41,495 nucleotides of DNA from Gammaproteobacteria bacterium (GTDB taxonomy: Bacteria; Pseudomonadota; Gammaproteobacteria; Xanthomonadales; Xanthomonadaceae), in NCBI GenBank assembly GCA_026398715.1, contig JAPLSI010000070.1:1-41495 (forward strand). Reading direction: 5' to 3'. A program made the translations under genes and the position numbers. How positions within the stretch are numbered: position 1 is the stretch's first letter; the number at the start of each line of letters is the position of its first letter. Positions 24,806-32,934 of the stretch are shown here, piece by piece. The notes under the pieces are model-generated. The model worked only from the letters and a program-made list of their open reading frames with translations. It ran no database searches and was not told the DNA's origin.

Positions 24806-25492
24806 ATGAACAGACTAGTCCTGGGCCTGTGCCTGATTGCCTTCGCCACGCTTGCCAACGCCGCCGAACCGGCGGTCCGAACGATCTACCTGATTCGCCA
24901 CGGCCATTACGCGGCTGACCCGACCATCGATGAAAAACGGGGCCCTGGCATCTCGCCCATCGGCGCAGCCCAGGCAAACCTGGTCGGCGCCCGGCTGGCC
25001 GGGCTACCCGTGAAGTTCGACGCGCTGTACGTCAGCCCCATGCAACGGGCGCGCGATACGGCAGCGGTGATTTCCGTGAATTTTCCAGGCAGCAAGTTCA
25101 CTGTCGTCGACGACCTGGCCGAATGCACGCCGCCCACCCGCGACCAGAAGATCATTGCCGGTGAAAAACCAGCCGACCTCGCTGCCTGCACGGCAGCGAT
25201 CGACCGCCTGTTCGCTGCCTACTTCAAGGCGTCGCAGGGCGGCGATCGTACGGAGATGTTCGTCTGCCACGGCAACATCATCCGGTCGCTGGTGGTGCGT
25301 GCGTTGGGGGTTGATGCCGATGCCTGGCTGGGCATGTCGGTCGGCCACGCCAGCATCACCAGGATCCGCATCGACGCCGAGGGTCGCTTCAAGGTGATTT
25401 CGGTCGGCGATGTCGGCCACCTGCCGCCCAACCTGCTGACCGGCGCCAGCGGCGATGCCGATCGCAGCCTGGCCGTGCCGGCGCTGCCCTAG
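24806..25492 (+). CDS. Exported histidine phosphatase (PGAM/SixA-like)
   Basis: A 228-residue protein with a signal peptide (about 1-19, ending ANAAEP) and a histidine phosphatase fold. The nucleophile motif is IRHGH (Arg31, His32), and the second catalytic His is His155 in FVCHGN. A distal Arg/His set completes the pocket (SPMQRARDTAAV). The substrate is unknown; because it is exported, a protein-phosphohistidine role like SixA is unlikely. The gene starts divergently from the phage-tail pair, with GATACT seven bases before ATG. It precedes the small membrane protein and metallo-beta-lactamase genes. Confidence 0.92.
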   Translation: MNRLVLGLCLIAFATLANAAEPAVRTIYLIRHGHYAADPTIDEKRGPGISPIGAAQANLVGARLAGLPVKFDALYVSPMQRARDTAAVISVNFPGSKFTVVDDLAECTPPTRDQKIIAGEKPADLAACTAAIDRLFAAYFKASQGGDRTEMFVCHGNIIRSLVVRALGVDADAWLGMSVGHASITRIRIDAEGRFKVISVGDVGHLPPNLLTGASGDADRSLAVPALP

Positions 25493-25494
25493 GC

Positions 25495-25500
25495 TAAAAT
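25495..25500 (+). promoter_or_regulatory. TAnnnT box, leaderless start of the 114-aa membrane protein gene
   Basis: TAAAAT, a near-perfect -10 box, ends six bases before ATG 25507, with no Shine-Dalgarno sequence. It is the clearest example of the pattern in the window and would also drive the coupled beta-lactamase gene. Confidence 0.5.
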
Positions 25501-25506
25501 GGCGGC

Positions 25507-25851
25507 ATGAACAGCCTTGTCGAACTCAATCTCGCGATGATCCTCCTCCTGCCGTGGTACGCGATCCTCGGCTATGTGTTCTGGCGTTTCCCCAGCCAGC
25601 CGCGCAACCCCGCGCGCCGCGGCTTCGATCTCGCATCCCTGCTGATGGCCTTCGTACTGGCCATCGTCAGCATGCAGTGGAGTTTCCACCATGCCACCCC
25701 GAACTACGGCGGGATGTGGAAGCAGGTGCTGGCGACGTCGGTATCGTATGGCGTATTCCTGTTGGTGCTGACCGTCGCCACCCTTGCCCGCTGGCGGATA
25801 TTCGGCACCGGCAAGCGCATTGTGCAAACACAGGAATCCACGGACCGATGA
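25507..25851 (+). CDS. Small inner-membrane protein, unknown function
   Basis: A 114-residue protein with about three membrane helices: LAMILLLPWYAILGYVFW, LASLLMAFVLAIVSMQWSF and VSYGVFLLVLTVATLARW. No family recognised. Its stop overlaps the next ATG (ATGA), so translation of the metallo-beta-lactamase is coupled to it. It may help fold, place or regulate that enzyme, but this is inference from spacing only. Confidence 0.75.
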   Translation: MNSLVELNLAMILLLPWYAILGYVFWRFPSQPRNPARRGFDLASLLMAFVLAIVSMQWSFHHATPNYGGMWKQVLATSVSYGVFLLVLTVATLARWRIFGTGKRIVQTQESTDR

Positions 25852-26801
25852 AATCCATGGGTCGCACCTTTCATCTGCTCGCGCTGTGTTCGGCACTGAT
25901 CGCTGCACCGGCCCTGGCGGCAGGCGGCGCGAAAGACACGAAGGACGCGGGCGACGCCGACCACGTGCACTGCGACAACTGCGAGGACTGGAACCAGCCG
26001 CAGGCGCCCTTCAGGATCTTCGGCAATACCTGGTACGTGGGCACGTCCGGGCTATCGTCCATCCTGGTCACCAGTGAAGCCGGCCATGTGCTGCTGGACG
26101 GCGCGCTTCCGCAGTCGGCTCCGATCATCCAGGCCAACATCGAAGCACTCGGATTCAAGATGAGCGACGTGAAGCTCATCCTCAACTCGCACGAACACTG
26201 GGACCACGCGGGCGGCATCGCTGCGCTGCAACGCGCCAGTGGTGCCGAAGTAGCGGCGAGTCCGGCGGCTGCGCGCGTGCTGCGGCAGGGCACGGTCGGC
26301 GAAGATGATCCGCAGTTCGAGGCAGCTGCGCCGGTGCGGATTCCGAAAGTGTCCGCAGTGACGGAAGTCGCCGACCTGCAGACCGTGAAGGTCGGCAACC
26401 TTGCCATCACGGCGTACGCCACGCCAGGCCACACGCCGGGAAGCACGACCTGGAGTTGGACTTCGTGCGAGACGGATCATTGTAGAAAGGTGGTCTACGC
26501 CGACAGCCTGAATCCGGTGTCGCTGGGCGACTTCCGTTTCAGCGGCGGCAACGGGCATCCGGACAGGTCGGAACAGTTTGCCGGCAGTATCGCCCGCGTT
26601 GCCGCGCTGCCCTGCGACATCGTGCTGTCGGTGCATCCGGGAATGACCGACACCTTCGAAAAGCTGTCGGCCAGGACGGCGGACAGGAATACCTTCATCG
26701 ATGCGAAGGCTTGCGCAGCCTACGCGACCGCAGCCGGTGAAAAGTTGCGGGCGCGGCTGGAACTCGAACGCCAGCCCGAGGCTGGCGCTGCCGACAGGTA
26801 G
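25848..26801 (+). CDS. Subclass B3 metallo-beta-lactamase
   Basis: A 317-residue exported enzyme that should open beta-lactam rings with two zinc ions. A signal peptide (about 1-25) is followed by the B3-like core. Zinc ligands match the B3 pattern: NSHEHWDHAGG (His115, His117, Asp119, His120), GHTPGS (His195) and SVHPG (His263). The usual B3 N-terminus (DWNQPQAPFRIFGNTWYVGTSGL) is also present. Other MBL-fold hydrolases exist, but the N-terminal and DSLNPVSLGDFRF stretches favour true B3. The start ATG 25848 overlaps the upstream stop; ATG 25857 is an alternative. No nearby mobile DNA, so it looks chromosomal and intrinsic. Confidence 0.9.
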   Translation: MKSMGRTFHLLALCSALIAAPALAAGGAKDTKDAGDADHVHCDNCEDWNQPQAPFRIFGNTWYVGTSGLSSILVTSEAGHVLLDGALPQSAPIIQANIEALGFKMSDVKLILNSHEHWDHAGGIAALQRASGAEVAASPAAARVLRQGTVGEDDPQFEAAAPVRIPKVSAVTEVADLQTVKVGNLAITAYATPGHTPGSTTWSWTSCETDHCRKVVYADSLNPVSLGDFRFSGGNGHPDRSEQFAGSIARVAALPCDIVLSVHPGMTDTFEKLSARTADRNTFIDAKACAAYATAAGEKLRARLELERQPEAGAADR

Positions 26802-26802
26802 T

Positions 26803-26949
26803 TCAGAGAATCTTGCGACCGCTGACCAGGCGCACGACGACCACGATCACGGCGATGACGAGCAGGATGTGGATCAGCCCGCCGCCGACTGACGTCAGCA
26901 TGCCAAGCAGCCACAGGATTACGAGTATGGCGACGATGGTGTACAGCAT
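26803..26949 (-). CDS. lmo0937 family small membrane protein
   Basis: A 48-residue peptide read from ATG 26947-26949, with GGAGAG upstream. It has two membrane segments: LYTIVAILVILWLLGMLTS and GGLIHILLVIAVIVVVVRLV, ending SGRKIL. This is the pattern of the lmo0937/DUF5670 family of tiny hydrophobic proteins, which are often stress-linked. The gene is convergent with the beta-lactamase, with one base between the stops. Confidence 0.88.
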   Translation of the reverse strand: MLYTIVAILVILWLLGMLTSVGGGLIHILLVIAVIVVVVRLVSGRKIL

Positions 26950-27031
26950 GGAGTCTCTCCAGAGAGGGGTAAGTTACGAATGTCCGTTCAGCATAGGCTT
27001 GCCAGCCTGAACGACACCGGAGGAGACCGCG

Positions 27032-28306
27032 TCAGTACTTGAAGGTGGCGCCTACCGACACGTAAGCGCCAGACGGCAGCTGCGCGCGTTGCAACAAGTC
27101 ACCCACCCCGAGATGCTCGAAGTTGAAGGTGAGACCGAGGTTCTTCGCGGGTGCCCATGTGGCGCCCAGGCGCAAGAGCTTTCCGAGGTCGTGACCGGAG
27201 AGATTCTCGGTACCGGCATAGGGACGCATGCCTCCCGCATAGGCCGCGTCGCCTTCATTCAATCGCCGTGCGAATCCGTATTCCAACGACAGCGCCGTCT
27301 TCGGCGAAGGCGTTAGCGCAATGCCCGGTGCCACCAGCAGCAGGTTGCTCAAGCTGACGAATTGCCCGTCGCCCAGATAGCCCGAACTTGCATAGAGCTG
27401 GTTGAAGCGCCGTAGCGTGCCCGCGCCATAGCTGCCGCCGCCCGAGGCTATATCGACATGCGAAGTAAGCCTTGGCTTCCAGCCCTTGTCGGACAGGGAA
27501 ATGCTCTGCACCAGGAACACGCCCCAGGCCTCGATGTCGCGGCCCATGAACTGGCCGGACTGTCGCGCCAGCGTCCAGTCGAATTTCACGCGGCCACGGC
27601 TTCCCGAAAAGCGCAGCCCAAGCGTGTCGCGGTCATCCACGCCGACCTGGCCGCCTGAGCGGAAGTCTGGTTTTCGCGAGTGGATCCAAAACGGGTCCAG
27701 GCTCGACTTCGTCCAGCCATCGGCAGTGACGGCCAGGCTGGCATTGATGCCCCGGATGCGCTCGTCGTGATTGATGCGTTCGTCGAACGTCCCGCGCAGC
27801 GGCCGCGTCAGGCGCAGGTCGAACGCGCCCAGGCGCACGGTCTTGCCCTGCCCCGACAGCCGCATGCCATTCCAGGTGCGATGCAGGTTGGATCCGTCGC
27901 CCACGCTGAGCAGTTGCCGTGGACCGTCGGCGAATTCCTGGCGCCCGAGCGTGGCCGTCCATTCACCGTTACCCACCGGGCCGCGCAGTTCGGCGAATAA
28001 CTGCTGCAGCGCCGCGGAATTCTGCATGTTGGGCGCCGCAACGCCGCGACGCCCCTGGACCTGTCCGGTGCCGACTTCACCGAACAGGCGCAGGCGCTCG
28101 TTGAAGCGAAGCTCGGCACCGACTATGCCGCGGAACAGTTCCTGCCGGAAATCATTGCCACGGACCAGCTGCGAGTTGTCGTAGCCGTCGAAACGAAGCC
28201 GCGCCTCCGCGCTTAGCTTGAGCTTCGGCGTGGCGTGCACTGCGGTCGACGACGCCAGCAATGCCAGCACAAGAAAAGATTTGGCCGTTGGCCTAGTCAA
28301 GTCCAC
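27032..28306 (-). CDS. Outer-membrane channel, alginate export family (AlgE-like)
   Basis: A 424-residue beta-barrel protein. A signal peptide (about 1-25, ending AVHA) is followed by about 18 alternating strands, beginning KLSAEARLRFDGYDN, and the C-terminus ends in an aromatic strand (SVGATFKY) as needed for outer-membrane insertion. RQEFADGPRQLLSVGDGSNLHRTWNGMRLSG is typical of the alginate-export family, which also includes uncharacterised porins. The start is GTG 28304-28306 with AGGA at seven bases, overlapping the MFS stop by 14 bases. It probably supplies the outer-membrane exit or entry path for the MFS substrate. Confidence 0.85.
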   Translation of the reverse strand: MDLTRPTAKSFLVLALLASSTAVHATPKLKLSAEARLRFDGYDNSQLVRGNDFRQELFRGIVGAELRFNERLRLFGEVGTGQVQGRRGVAAPNMQNSAALQQLFAELRGPVGNGEWTATLGRQEFADGPRQLLSVGDGSNLHRTWNGMRLSGQGKTVRLGAFDLRLTRPLRGTFDERINHDERIRGINASLAVTADGWTKSSLDPFWIHSRKPDFRSGGQVGVDDRDTLGLRFSGSRGRVKFDWTLARQSGQFMGRDIEAWGVFLVQSISLSDKGWKPRLTSHVDIASGGGSYGAGTLRRFNQLYASSGYLGDGQFVSLSNLLLVAPGIALTPSPKTALSLEYGFARRLNEGDAAYAGGMRPYAGTENLSGHDLGKLLRLGATWAPAKNLGLTFNFEHLGVGDLLQRAQLPSGAYVSVGATFKY

Positions 28307-29735
28307 GTTCGGTCCTGTGCGGGGCAGCCCGGCTTGCGAAAGAGATGGCGATGGCGACCCCGATCAGCAGCGTCGAAACCAGGAAGGTCATGTGCATGCC
28401 GCGGGCGACGCCGGTGGCGCTGTCCACGCTGGCATCGGCGGACTCTACCGCGAACGCAAAGACCGCGCCCATCGCAGAAGCCCCGGTAAGCAAGCCCAGG
28501 TTACGCGACAGGTTCAGCAGCCCGGAAATAACGCCGCGTTCGCCGGGCGCACCATTTGTCATGACGGCCGTATTGTTGGCCGCCTGGAATACGGCATAGC
28601 CGGCGGTGATGATGGCAAGGGGGACGAGATAGGCGGGCACGCCCCACGGCGTCGGCAGCACGGGCAGGAGCACGCAGCCAGCCATCATCCCCAGCAGTCC
28701 GGCCAACGTCATGCGTTGCGCGCCGAATCCGTCGACCAGGCGACCGGCAGGTACGCCAGCCAAGGCGGCTACGGTCGGTCCGACCGACATCACCAAGCCC
28801 ATGCCAGTCGCATCGAGCGCCAGCGCACCCGACAGATAGAACGGACCCACCACCAGCGTCGCCATCACGACGGTGGTGACCAGCGCGCTCATGGCAAAGC
28901 CCACGCGCAACATTGGGTCGCGGAACAAGGACAGCGCAACAAGGGGCGACGCGGCGCGCGCCTGGGCAAACAGGAACAGTGCGGCACCGATGGCCGCCGC
29001 GATGAGCAACGCAAGGTTGGCACTGCCGAAACTTCCCCGGCCCAGCGTCAGTGCCAATGCGTAGGCGGCCAGGGCGACGACGAGCAGCAGCATGCCGATG
29101 TAGTCGAAGCGCGCGTGTGCGACGCGGGCGCCCTGCGGGTCATCGGGCAGGGCGCGCCAGGCAAGGACCAGTGACAGGATGCCCATCGGCAGGTTGATGA
29201 GGAAGATCCAGCGCCAGCCCAGGCTGGCGATCAACAGGCCGCCCAGCGAAGGACCAAGCGCGGTGCCAACCGCCGACATCGTGCCTAGCCATCCCATGGC
29301 GCTGCCGGCGCGCTCCTTCGAGACGGCCTGGCCCACGAAGGCCAACGCCAGCGCCATCATGATGGCGGCGCCGAGGCCTTGCACTGCGCGACCGGCGATC
29401 AGCATGCCGAGGGTGGGCGCAGCCGCGCACAGCATCGATGCCATGGTGAACAATGCAATGCCCAGCAACATCAACCGCCGTCGGCCGACGATGTCACCAA
29501 TGCGCCCGACGCCGACGATCATCGTGGTGATGGCAAGCAGGTAGGCGAGCACGACCCATTGGGTGTGCTGGAAGGACGCATCGAAAGCCTTCGCCAGGGT
29601 TGGCAGGGCGACATTGGCGATGCTCGTGCCAAGCGAGGACAGCAGTATCGCCAGCGACAGGGCGGCTAGGGCCATGCGGGTGGAAAGCATCCGCGCCGCG
29701 CCGGAAGAGTCTTGATTTGCTAAGGAAATTGCCAT
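28293..29735 (-). CDS. MFS exporter of the DHA2 type
   Basis: A 480-residue transporter with about 14 membrane segments. The drug:H+ antiporter motifs are visible: GRIGDIVGRRRLMLLGI after TM2, and GPSLGGLLIASLGWRWIFLINLPMG (motif C region). Substrates are unknown; the family expels drugs, dyes or metabolites. The ATG at 29735 has TACGAT six bases upstream. It is divergent from a LysR regulator and overlaps the outer-membrane channel gene by 14 bases, so the three form a regulated export module. Confidence 0.9.
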   Translation of the reverse strand: MAISLANQDSSGAARMLSTRMALAALSLAILLSSLGTSIANVALPTLAKAFDASFQHTQWVVLAYLLAITTMIVGVGRIGDIVGRRRLMLLGIALFTMASMLCAAAPTLGMLIAGRAVQGLGAAIMMALALAFVGQAVSKERAGSAMGWLGTMSAVGTALGPSLGGLLIASLGWRWIFLINLPMGILSLVLAWRALPDDPQGARVAHARFDYIGMLLLVVALAAYALALTLGRGSFGSANLALLIAAAIGAALFLFAQARAASPLVALSLFRDPMLRVGFAMSALVTTVVMATLVVGPFYLSGALALDATGMGLVMSVGPTVAALAGVPAGRLVDGFGAQRMTLAGLLGMMAGCVLLPVLPTPWGVPAYLVPLAIITAGYAVFQAANNTAVMTNGAPGERGVISGLLNLSRNLGLLTGASAMGAVFAFAVESADASVDSATGVARGMHMTFLVSTLLIGVAIAISFASRAAPHRTERGLD

Positions 29736-29741
29736 GCGAGG

Positions 29742-29747
29742 ATCGTA
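29742..29747 (-). promoter_or_regulatory. TAnnnT box for the MFS exporter gene
   Basis: On the minus strand, TACGAT (within TATACGAT) ends six bases before ATG 29735; no Shine-Dalgarno sequence. Confidence 0.4.
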
Positions 29748-29780
29748 TAGACCTGGCCCGAATGGCGGAAGACGCACGGA

Positions 29781-29803
29781 TTGCAATTAATACCTGCATG
29801 CAA
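29781..29803. promoter_or_regulatory. Candidate LysR operator
   Basis: TTGCA (29781-29785) and TGCAA (29799-29803) form an inverted repeat with a 13-base AT-richer centre. It lies in the gap between the divergent MFS and LysR genes, where LysR-type proteins usually bind. Only position and symmetry support it. Confidence 0.35.
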
Positions 29804-29827
29804 CGCCATGCCACGCTCGAATCGTGA

Positions 29828-29833
29828 TAGCTT
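29828..29833 (+). promoter_or_regulatory. TAnnnT box, leaderless start of the LysR gene
   Basis: TAGCTT ends six bases before ATG 29840, with no Shine-Dalgarno sequence. Confidence 0.35.
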
Positions 29834-29839
29834 CCGCGC

Positions 29840-30733
29840 ATGTCGAGGCCCGACCTGAACCTGCTGGTGACCCTGGATGCGCTTTTGGCGGAAGGCAGCG
29901 TCGCGGGCGCCGCGCGGCGATTACGGCTGAGCCCCTCGGCGATGAGTCGTGCATTGTCGCGTTTACGCGAAGCCACGGGCGACCCGTTGCTGGTCAGGGC
30001 CGGTCGCGGCCTGGTGCCCACGCCACGCGCCCTCGAGCTTCGCGAACGCGTCGGCCAGCTGGTTATGGATGCGGAAGCGGCGCTGCGCCCGGCCAGGAAG
30101 CTCAACTTGAAGCGGCTGGTGCGAACTTTCACCATTCGCACCAGCGAAGGCTTCGTCGAGAACTTCGGATCGGCATTGATCGCACGCAGTACCAGGGACG
30201 CGCCCGGCGTACGGCTGCGCTTCGTTGCAAAACCCGACAAGGACAGCACGCCGTTGCGCGACGGCACGGTGGACCTGGAGACCGGCGTCATCGGGATCGA
30301 GATGGGGCCCGAGATTCGCACGCTGGGACTTTTTCGCGACCGCTACGTGGGCGCGGTCCGGCTTGGGCATCCTCTGTGCAAGGGCAAGATCACGGCTGAT
30401 CGCTACGTGGAGTCCCAACACGTATTCGTATCGCGGCGCGGACTCGACAGCGACGCCGTCGATGAAGCGCTGGCGACAATGCGATTGAAGCGGGATGTGG
30501 CGACGATCGTCGGTGGGTTCTCGACGGCGCTGGCCTTGGCGCGCGACTCGGACCTGGTCGCCAGCGTGCCGGACCGGCATACGCAATCCCTGCGATCAGG
30601 CATGTTCAGCTTTCCGCTTCCCGTGGCCACGCCCGAGTTCACCGTTTCATTGTTCTGGCATCCCCGGCTGGAGGCCGATCCCGCGCATCGCTGGCTGCGC
30701 GACTGCTTTCGCGACGTGTGTCAGGCGCACTGA
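29840..30733 (+). CDS. LysR family transcriptional regulator
   Basis: A 297-residue regulator. The winged helix-turn-helix is at residues ~3-62 (LNLLVTLDALLAEGSVAGAARRL, then SPSAMSRALSRLREATGDPLLVR). The effector-binding domain follows (about 90-290), starting RTFTIRTSEGFVENFG. It is divergent from the MFS/outer-membrane channel pair and likely controls it in response to a small molecule, possibly the exported compound. Autoregulation through the shared 104-base gap is expected. Confidence 0.92.
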   Translation: MSRPDLNLLVTLDALLAEGSVAGAARRLRLSPSAMSRALSRLREATGDPLLVRAGRGLVPTPRALELRERVGQLVMDAEAALRPARKLNLKRLVRTFTIRTSEGFVENFGSALIARSTRDAPGVRLRFVAKPDKDSTPLRDGTVDLETGVIGIEMGPEIRTLGLFRDRYVGAVRLGHPLCKGKITADRYVESQHVFVSRRGLDSDAVDEALATMRLKRDVATIVGGFSTALALARDSDLVASVPDRHTQSLRSGMFSFPLPVATPEFTVSLFWHPRLEADPAHRWLRDCFRDVCQAH

Positions 30734-30849
30734 ACGAAGCTCGCGGCTGAACACTGCCGCTACGGGTTTTTGCCGAACTTGACCTCGGTCAATACCAGCC
30801 CGGGATAGCGGGTGCCTAATCCACCCAGCACCTGACAGGAGACGCCGCC

Positions 30850-31632
30850 ATGGACCGCACCAAAGGCAAAGTCTGCATCGTTACCGGGGCATCCCTCGGC
30901 ATCGGGCGCGCCTGTGCGCTGCGCCTGGCGGCCGAGGGCGCGAGCATCGCGCTGTTCGACGTACTCGACGAGGACGGCGCGAAGTTGGTCGAGCAGTTGA
31001 ACGCCATCGGGAAAAGCGCGAAGCCGGCGCGTTACTGGCATGTCGATGTCGCCAGCGAGGCCAGCGTGAAAGCAGCCGTGAACGAAGCCGCCGACTACTT
31101 CGGCGCGCTGCATGTGCTGGTGAACAATGCCGGCATCGCCGGTGCGAACAAGCCGACGCACGAGATCACCGAAGCCGAGTGGGACCGGGTGCAATCGGTG
31201 AACGTGAAGGGTGTTTTCTTCTGCACGAAACACGCCATCCCGCACATCAAGCGCGCAGGTGGCGGCAGCATCATCAATCTTTCGTCCATCTACGGCATGG
31301 TGGGCGCAGCCGATGTGCCGCCCTACCACGCATCCAAGGGCGCGGTTACCTTGATGAGCAAGACCGACGCGATGATCTACGCGGCCGACAGGATTCGCGT
31401 CAACTCCGTGCATCCGGGTTTCATCTGGACGCCGATGGTCGAGCACCACCTCCGGGACAGCGGCGCCACCGACCTGGACGCAGCGCGCGCAGAGGTTGGC
31501 AAGCTGCATGCCCTCGGCCACATGGGCGAACCGGACGACATCGCCTGGGGCGTTGTCTACCTGGCGTCGGATGAATCCAAGTTCGTGACCGGCTCGGAGT
31601 TGGTGATCGACGGCGGATACACCGCCCACTAG
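30850..31632 (+). CDS. Short-chain dehydrogenase/reductase
   Basis: A 260-residue classical SDR. The NAD(P)-binding motif TGASLGIG is at 12-19, NNAG at 92-95, and the catalytic set is Ser145/146, Tyr159 and Lys163 in YHASK. The acidic Asp37 after beta2 (LFDVLDED) favours NAD over NADP. The C-terminal FVTGSELVIDGGYTAH closes the usual fold. ATG 30850 has AGGAG at good spacing. It stands alone between LysR and an unknown exported gene, so the substrate cannot be told. Confidence 0.92.
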   Translation: MDRTKGKVCIVTGASLGIGRACALRLAAEGASIALFDVLDEDGAKLVEQLNAIGKSAKPARYWHVDVASEASVKAAVNEAADYFGALHVLVNNAGIAGANKPTHEITEAEWDRVQSVNVKGVFFCTKHAIPHIKRAGGGSIINLSSIYGMVGAADVPPYHASKGAVTLMSKTDAMIYAADRIRVNSVHPGFIWTPMVEHHLRDSGATDLDAARAEVGKLHALGHMGEPDDIAWGVVYLASDESKFVTGSELVIDGGYTAH

Positions 31633-31763
31633 CCCGATTGTCGCCCTGGCCCGAACGCGAGCGATTTAGCCAGGATTTGGGCTCCGCATCTCCGTGCCAC
31701 TCAAGGCCCGGGGGACGTCGAACCGATCCACAAGCAAATGGCTACACTAGGCAAACCGAGGGT

Positions 31764-31811
31764 GGGTCAATTCTGGTTGGAACCCCTGGGTCAGTTTTGC
31801 GTGGAAATCAA
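31764..31811. mobile_element. Solo end of an IS21-like insertion sequence
   Basis: Two direct copies of a 12-base motif, GGGTCAATTCTG (31764-31775) and GGGTCAGTTTTG (31788-31799), are followed by CGTGGAAATCAAAA. IS21-family elements carry such repeated GGGTCA(A/G)TTTT boxes at their ends, next to a TGGAAATCAA terminus. No istA/istB gene or second end is present, so this is a scar. It sits 27 bases before the start of the 362-aa gene and could carry or disturb its promoter. The remaining gap 31633-31763 shows nothing recognisable. Confidence 0.6.
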
Positions 31812-31838
31812 AACTCTACCCCGATCAGGAGTCCCGCG

Positions 31839-32927
31839 ATGCCTGCCTTCCGTTTCCCGAAGCCACTTCACAACGCCCTGCGCCTTGCACTGGCAACGCT
31901 GATGCTTACCCTGGCGCTGCCGGCTGCTGCAAACGTGGTGCCGAAGCGTCCGCTCATTGCGCCCCTGCCGATCCAGCGCATCGCCGTGCCAAAGCGCAAC
32001 CTGGTGACTATCGCCAACACCCGTGTCGAGGCCGAGTCCATTGCCTCGGCCAGTCCCAGCCTGCTCGAGGCCGCGAGGCGACTGAAGCAGCGTGGCATGT
32101 CGGCGGCGGTATCGCTGTCTGCGGTTCGTTCGGTATTTCGTGCCTCCGACCGGGAAAGCTTCGTGGGCCTGGTGGCGGCCGGTTATGCCAAGACCGAACT
32201 GGTGGACGCTTTCAAGCAGCTGGACAATCTCGACGCCGCCGCCATGGGCGTCAAGCTGGCCGAAGTGGGTGAGCCCACCCGCGCATCGGCATCGCACTTG
32301 GTGCGGCTCTACCCGGGCTTGACCTTCGACACACTGTTCGCCCTGCTCAAGGCGCCGTCCTCGGCCGACGCGGCGTTCACCGCGTCCGCCGAAGCCCTGT
32401 CCCTGGACATCGAACAGATCGTCAACACCGCTGCGCGCTATCACCAGAGCCGGCAGTTCGCGCTCAGCCAAAATCGTTTCTATCCCGAGGCCGGCGCCGT
32501 GGCGGCGCTTATTCGCGCCCGCCATCCCGGCACGCCGCAGGCGGTTATCTGGTCGCGCCTGCTGGCCGTGGGCTACCCGCCGGACATGGTCTTCCAGCAG
32601 GTGGCCGTGGCCGATTTCGATCGCAGCGGCCGCGCCTTGGACGCGGTGGCGGTCTGCCTGGCCCAGCACTTCCCGAATCGCGACGGCAACACCAACCCCA
32701 CCGTGGACATCGCCATCGCCCTGGACGCAAGTGCCCGCCACGACGCAAGACAGGCCGGTTGCTACGCAACTTTTCTGCAGTCACTACGCGGGCAATCGGT
32801 GAACCAGGTGACCGCCGCGCAACTCGCTGAAAACTTTGTCGCCTGCGTCCCGGCCCAGGCACCCACCTGCCCGGCCGAGCGGCCGGCAGTGCTGCGCTCG
32901 ATCCTCGAAGGTGCAGGTTATCGTTGA
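31839..32927 (+). CDS. Exported helical protein of unknown function
   Basis: A 362-residue protein with a signal peptide (about 1-31, TLALPAAANVVP). The mature part is nearly all helix. It has loosely repeated units of about 60 residues containing a (V/A)GY(A/P) turn (LVAAGYAKTELVDAF, LLAVGYPPDMVFQQV), and four Cys residues in the last ~80 residues that could pair. No known domain is recognised. ATG 31839 follows AGGAG. An IS21-like scar lies directly upstream. Confidence 0.7.
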   Translation: MPAFRFPKPLHNALRLALATLMLTLALPAAANVVPKRPLIAPLPIQRIAVPKRNLVTIANTRVEAESIASASPSLLEAARRLKQRGMSAAVSLSAVRSVFRASDRESFVGLVAAGYAKTELVDAFKQLDNLDAAAMGVKLAEVGEPTRASASHLVRLYPGLTFDTLFALLKAPSSADAAFTASAEALSLDIEQIVNTAARYHQSRQFALSQNRFYPEAGAVAALIRARHPGTPQAVIWSRLLAVGYPPDMVFQQVAVADFDRSGRALDAVAVCLAQHFPNRDGNTNPTVDIAIALDASARHDARQAGCYATFLQSLRGQSVNQVTAAQLAENFVACVPAQAPTCPAERPAVLRSILEGAGYR

Positions 32928-32934
32928 TGCCCCG

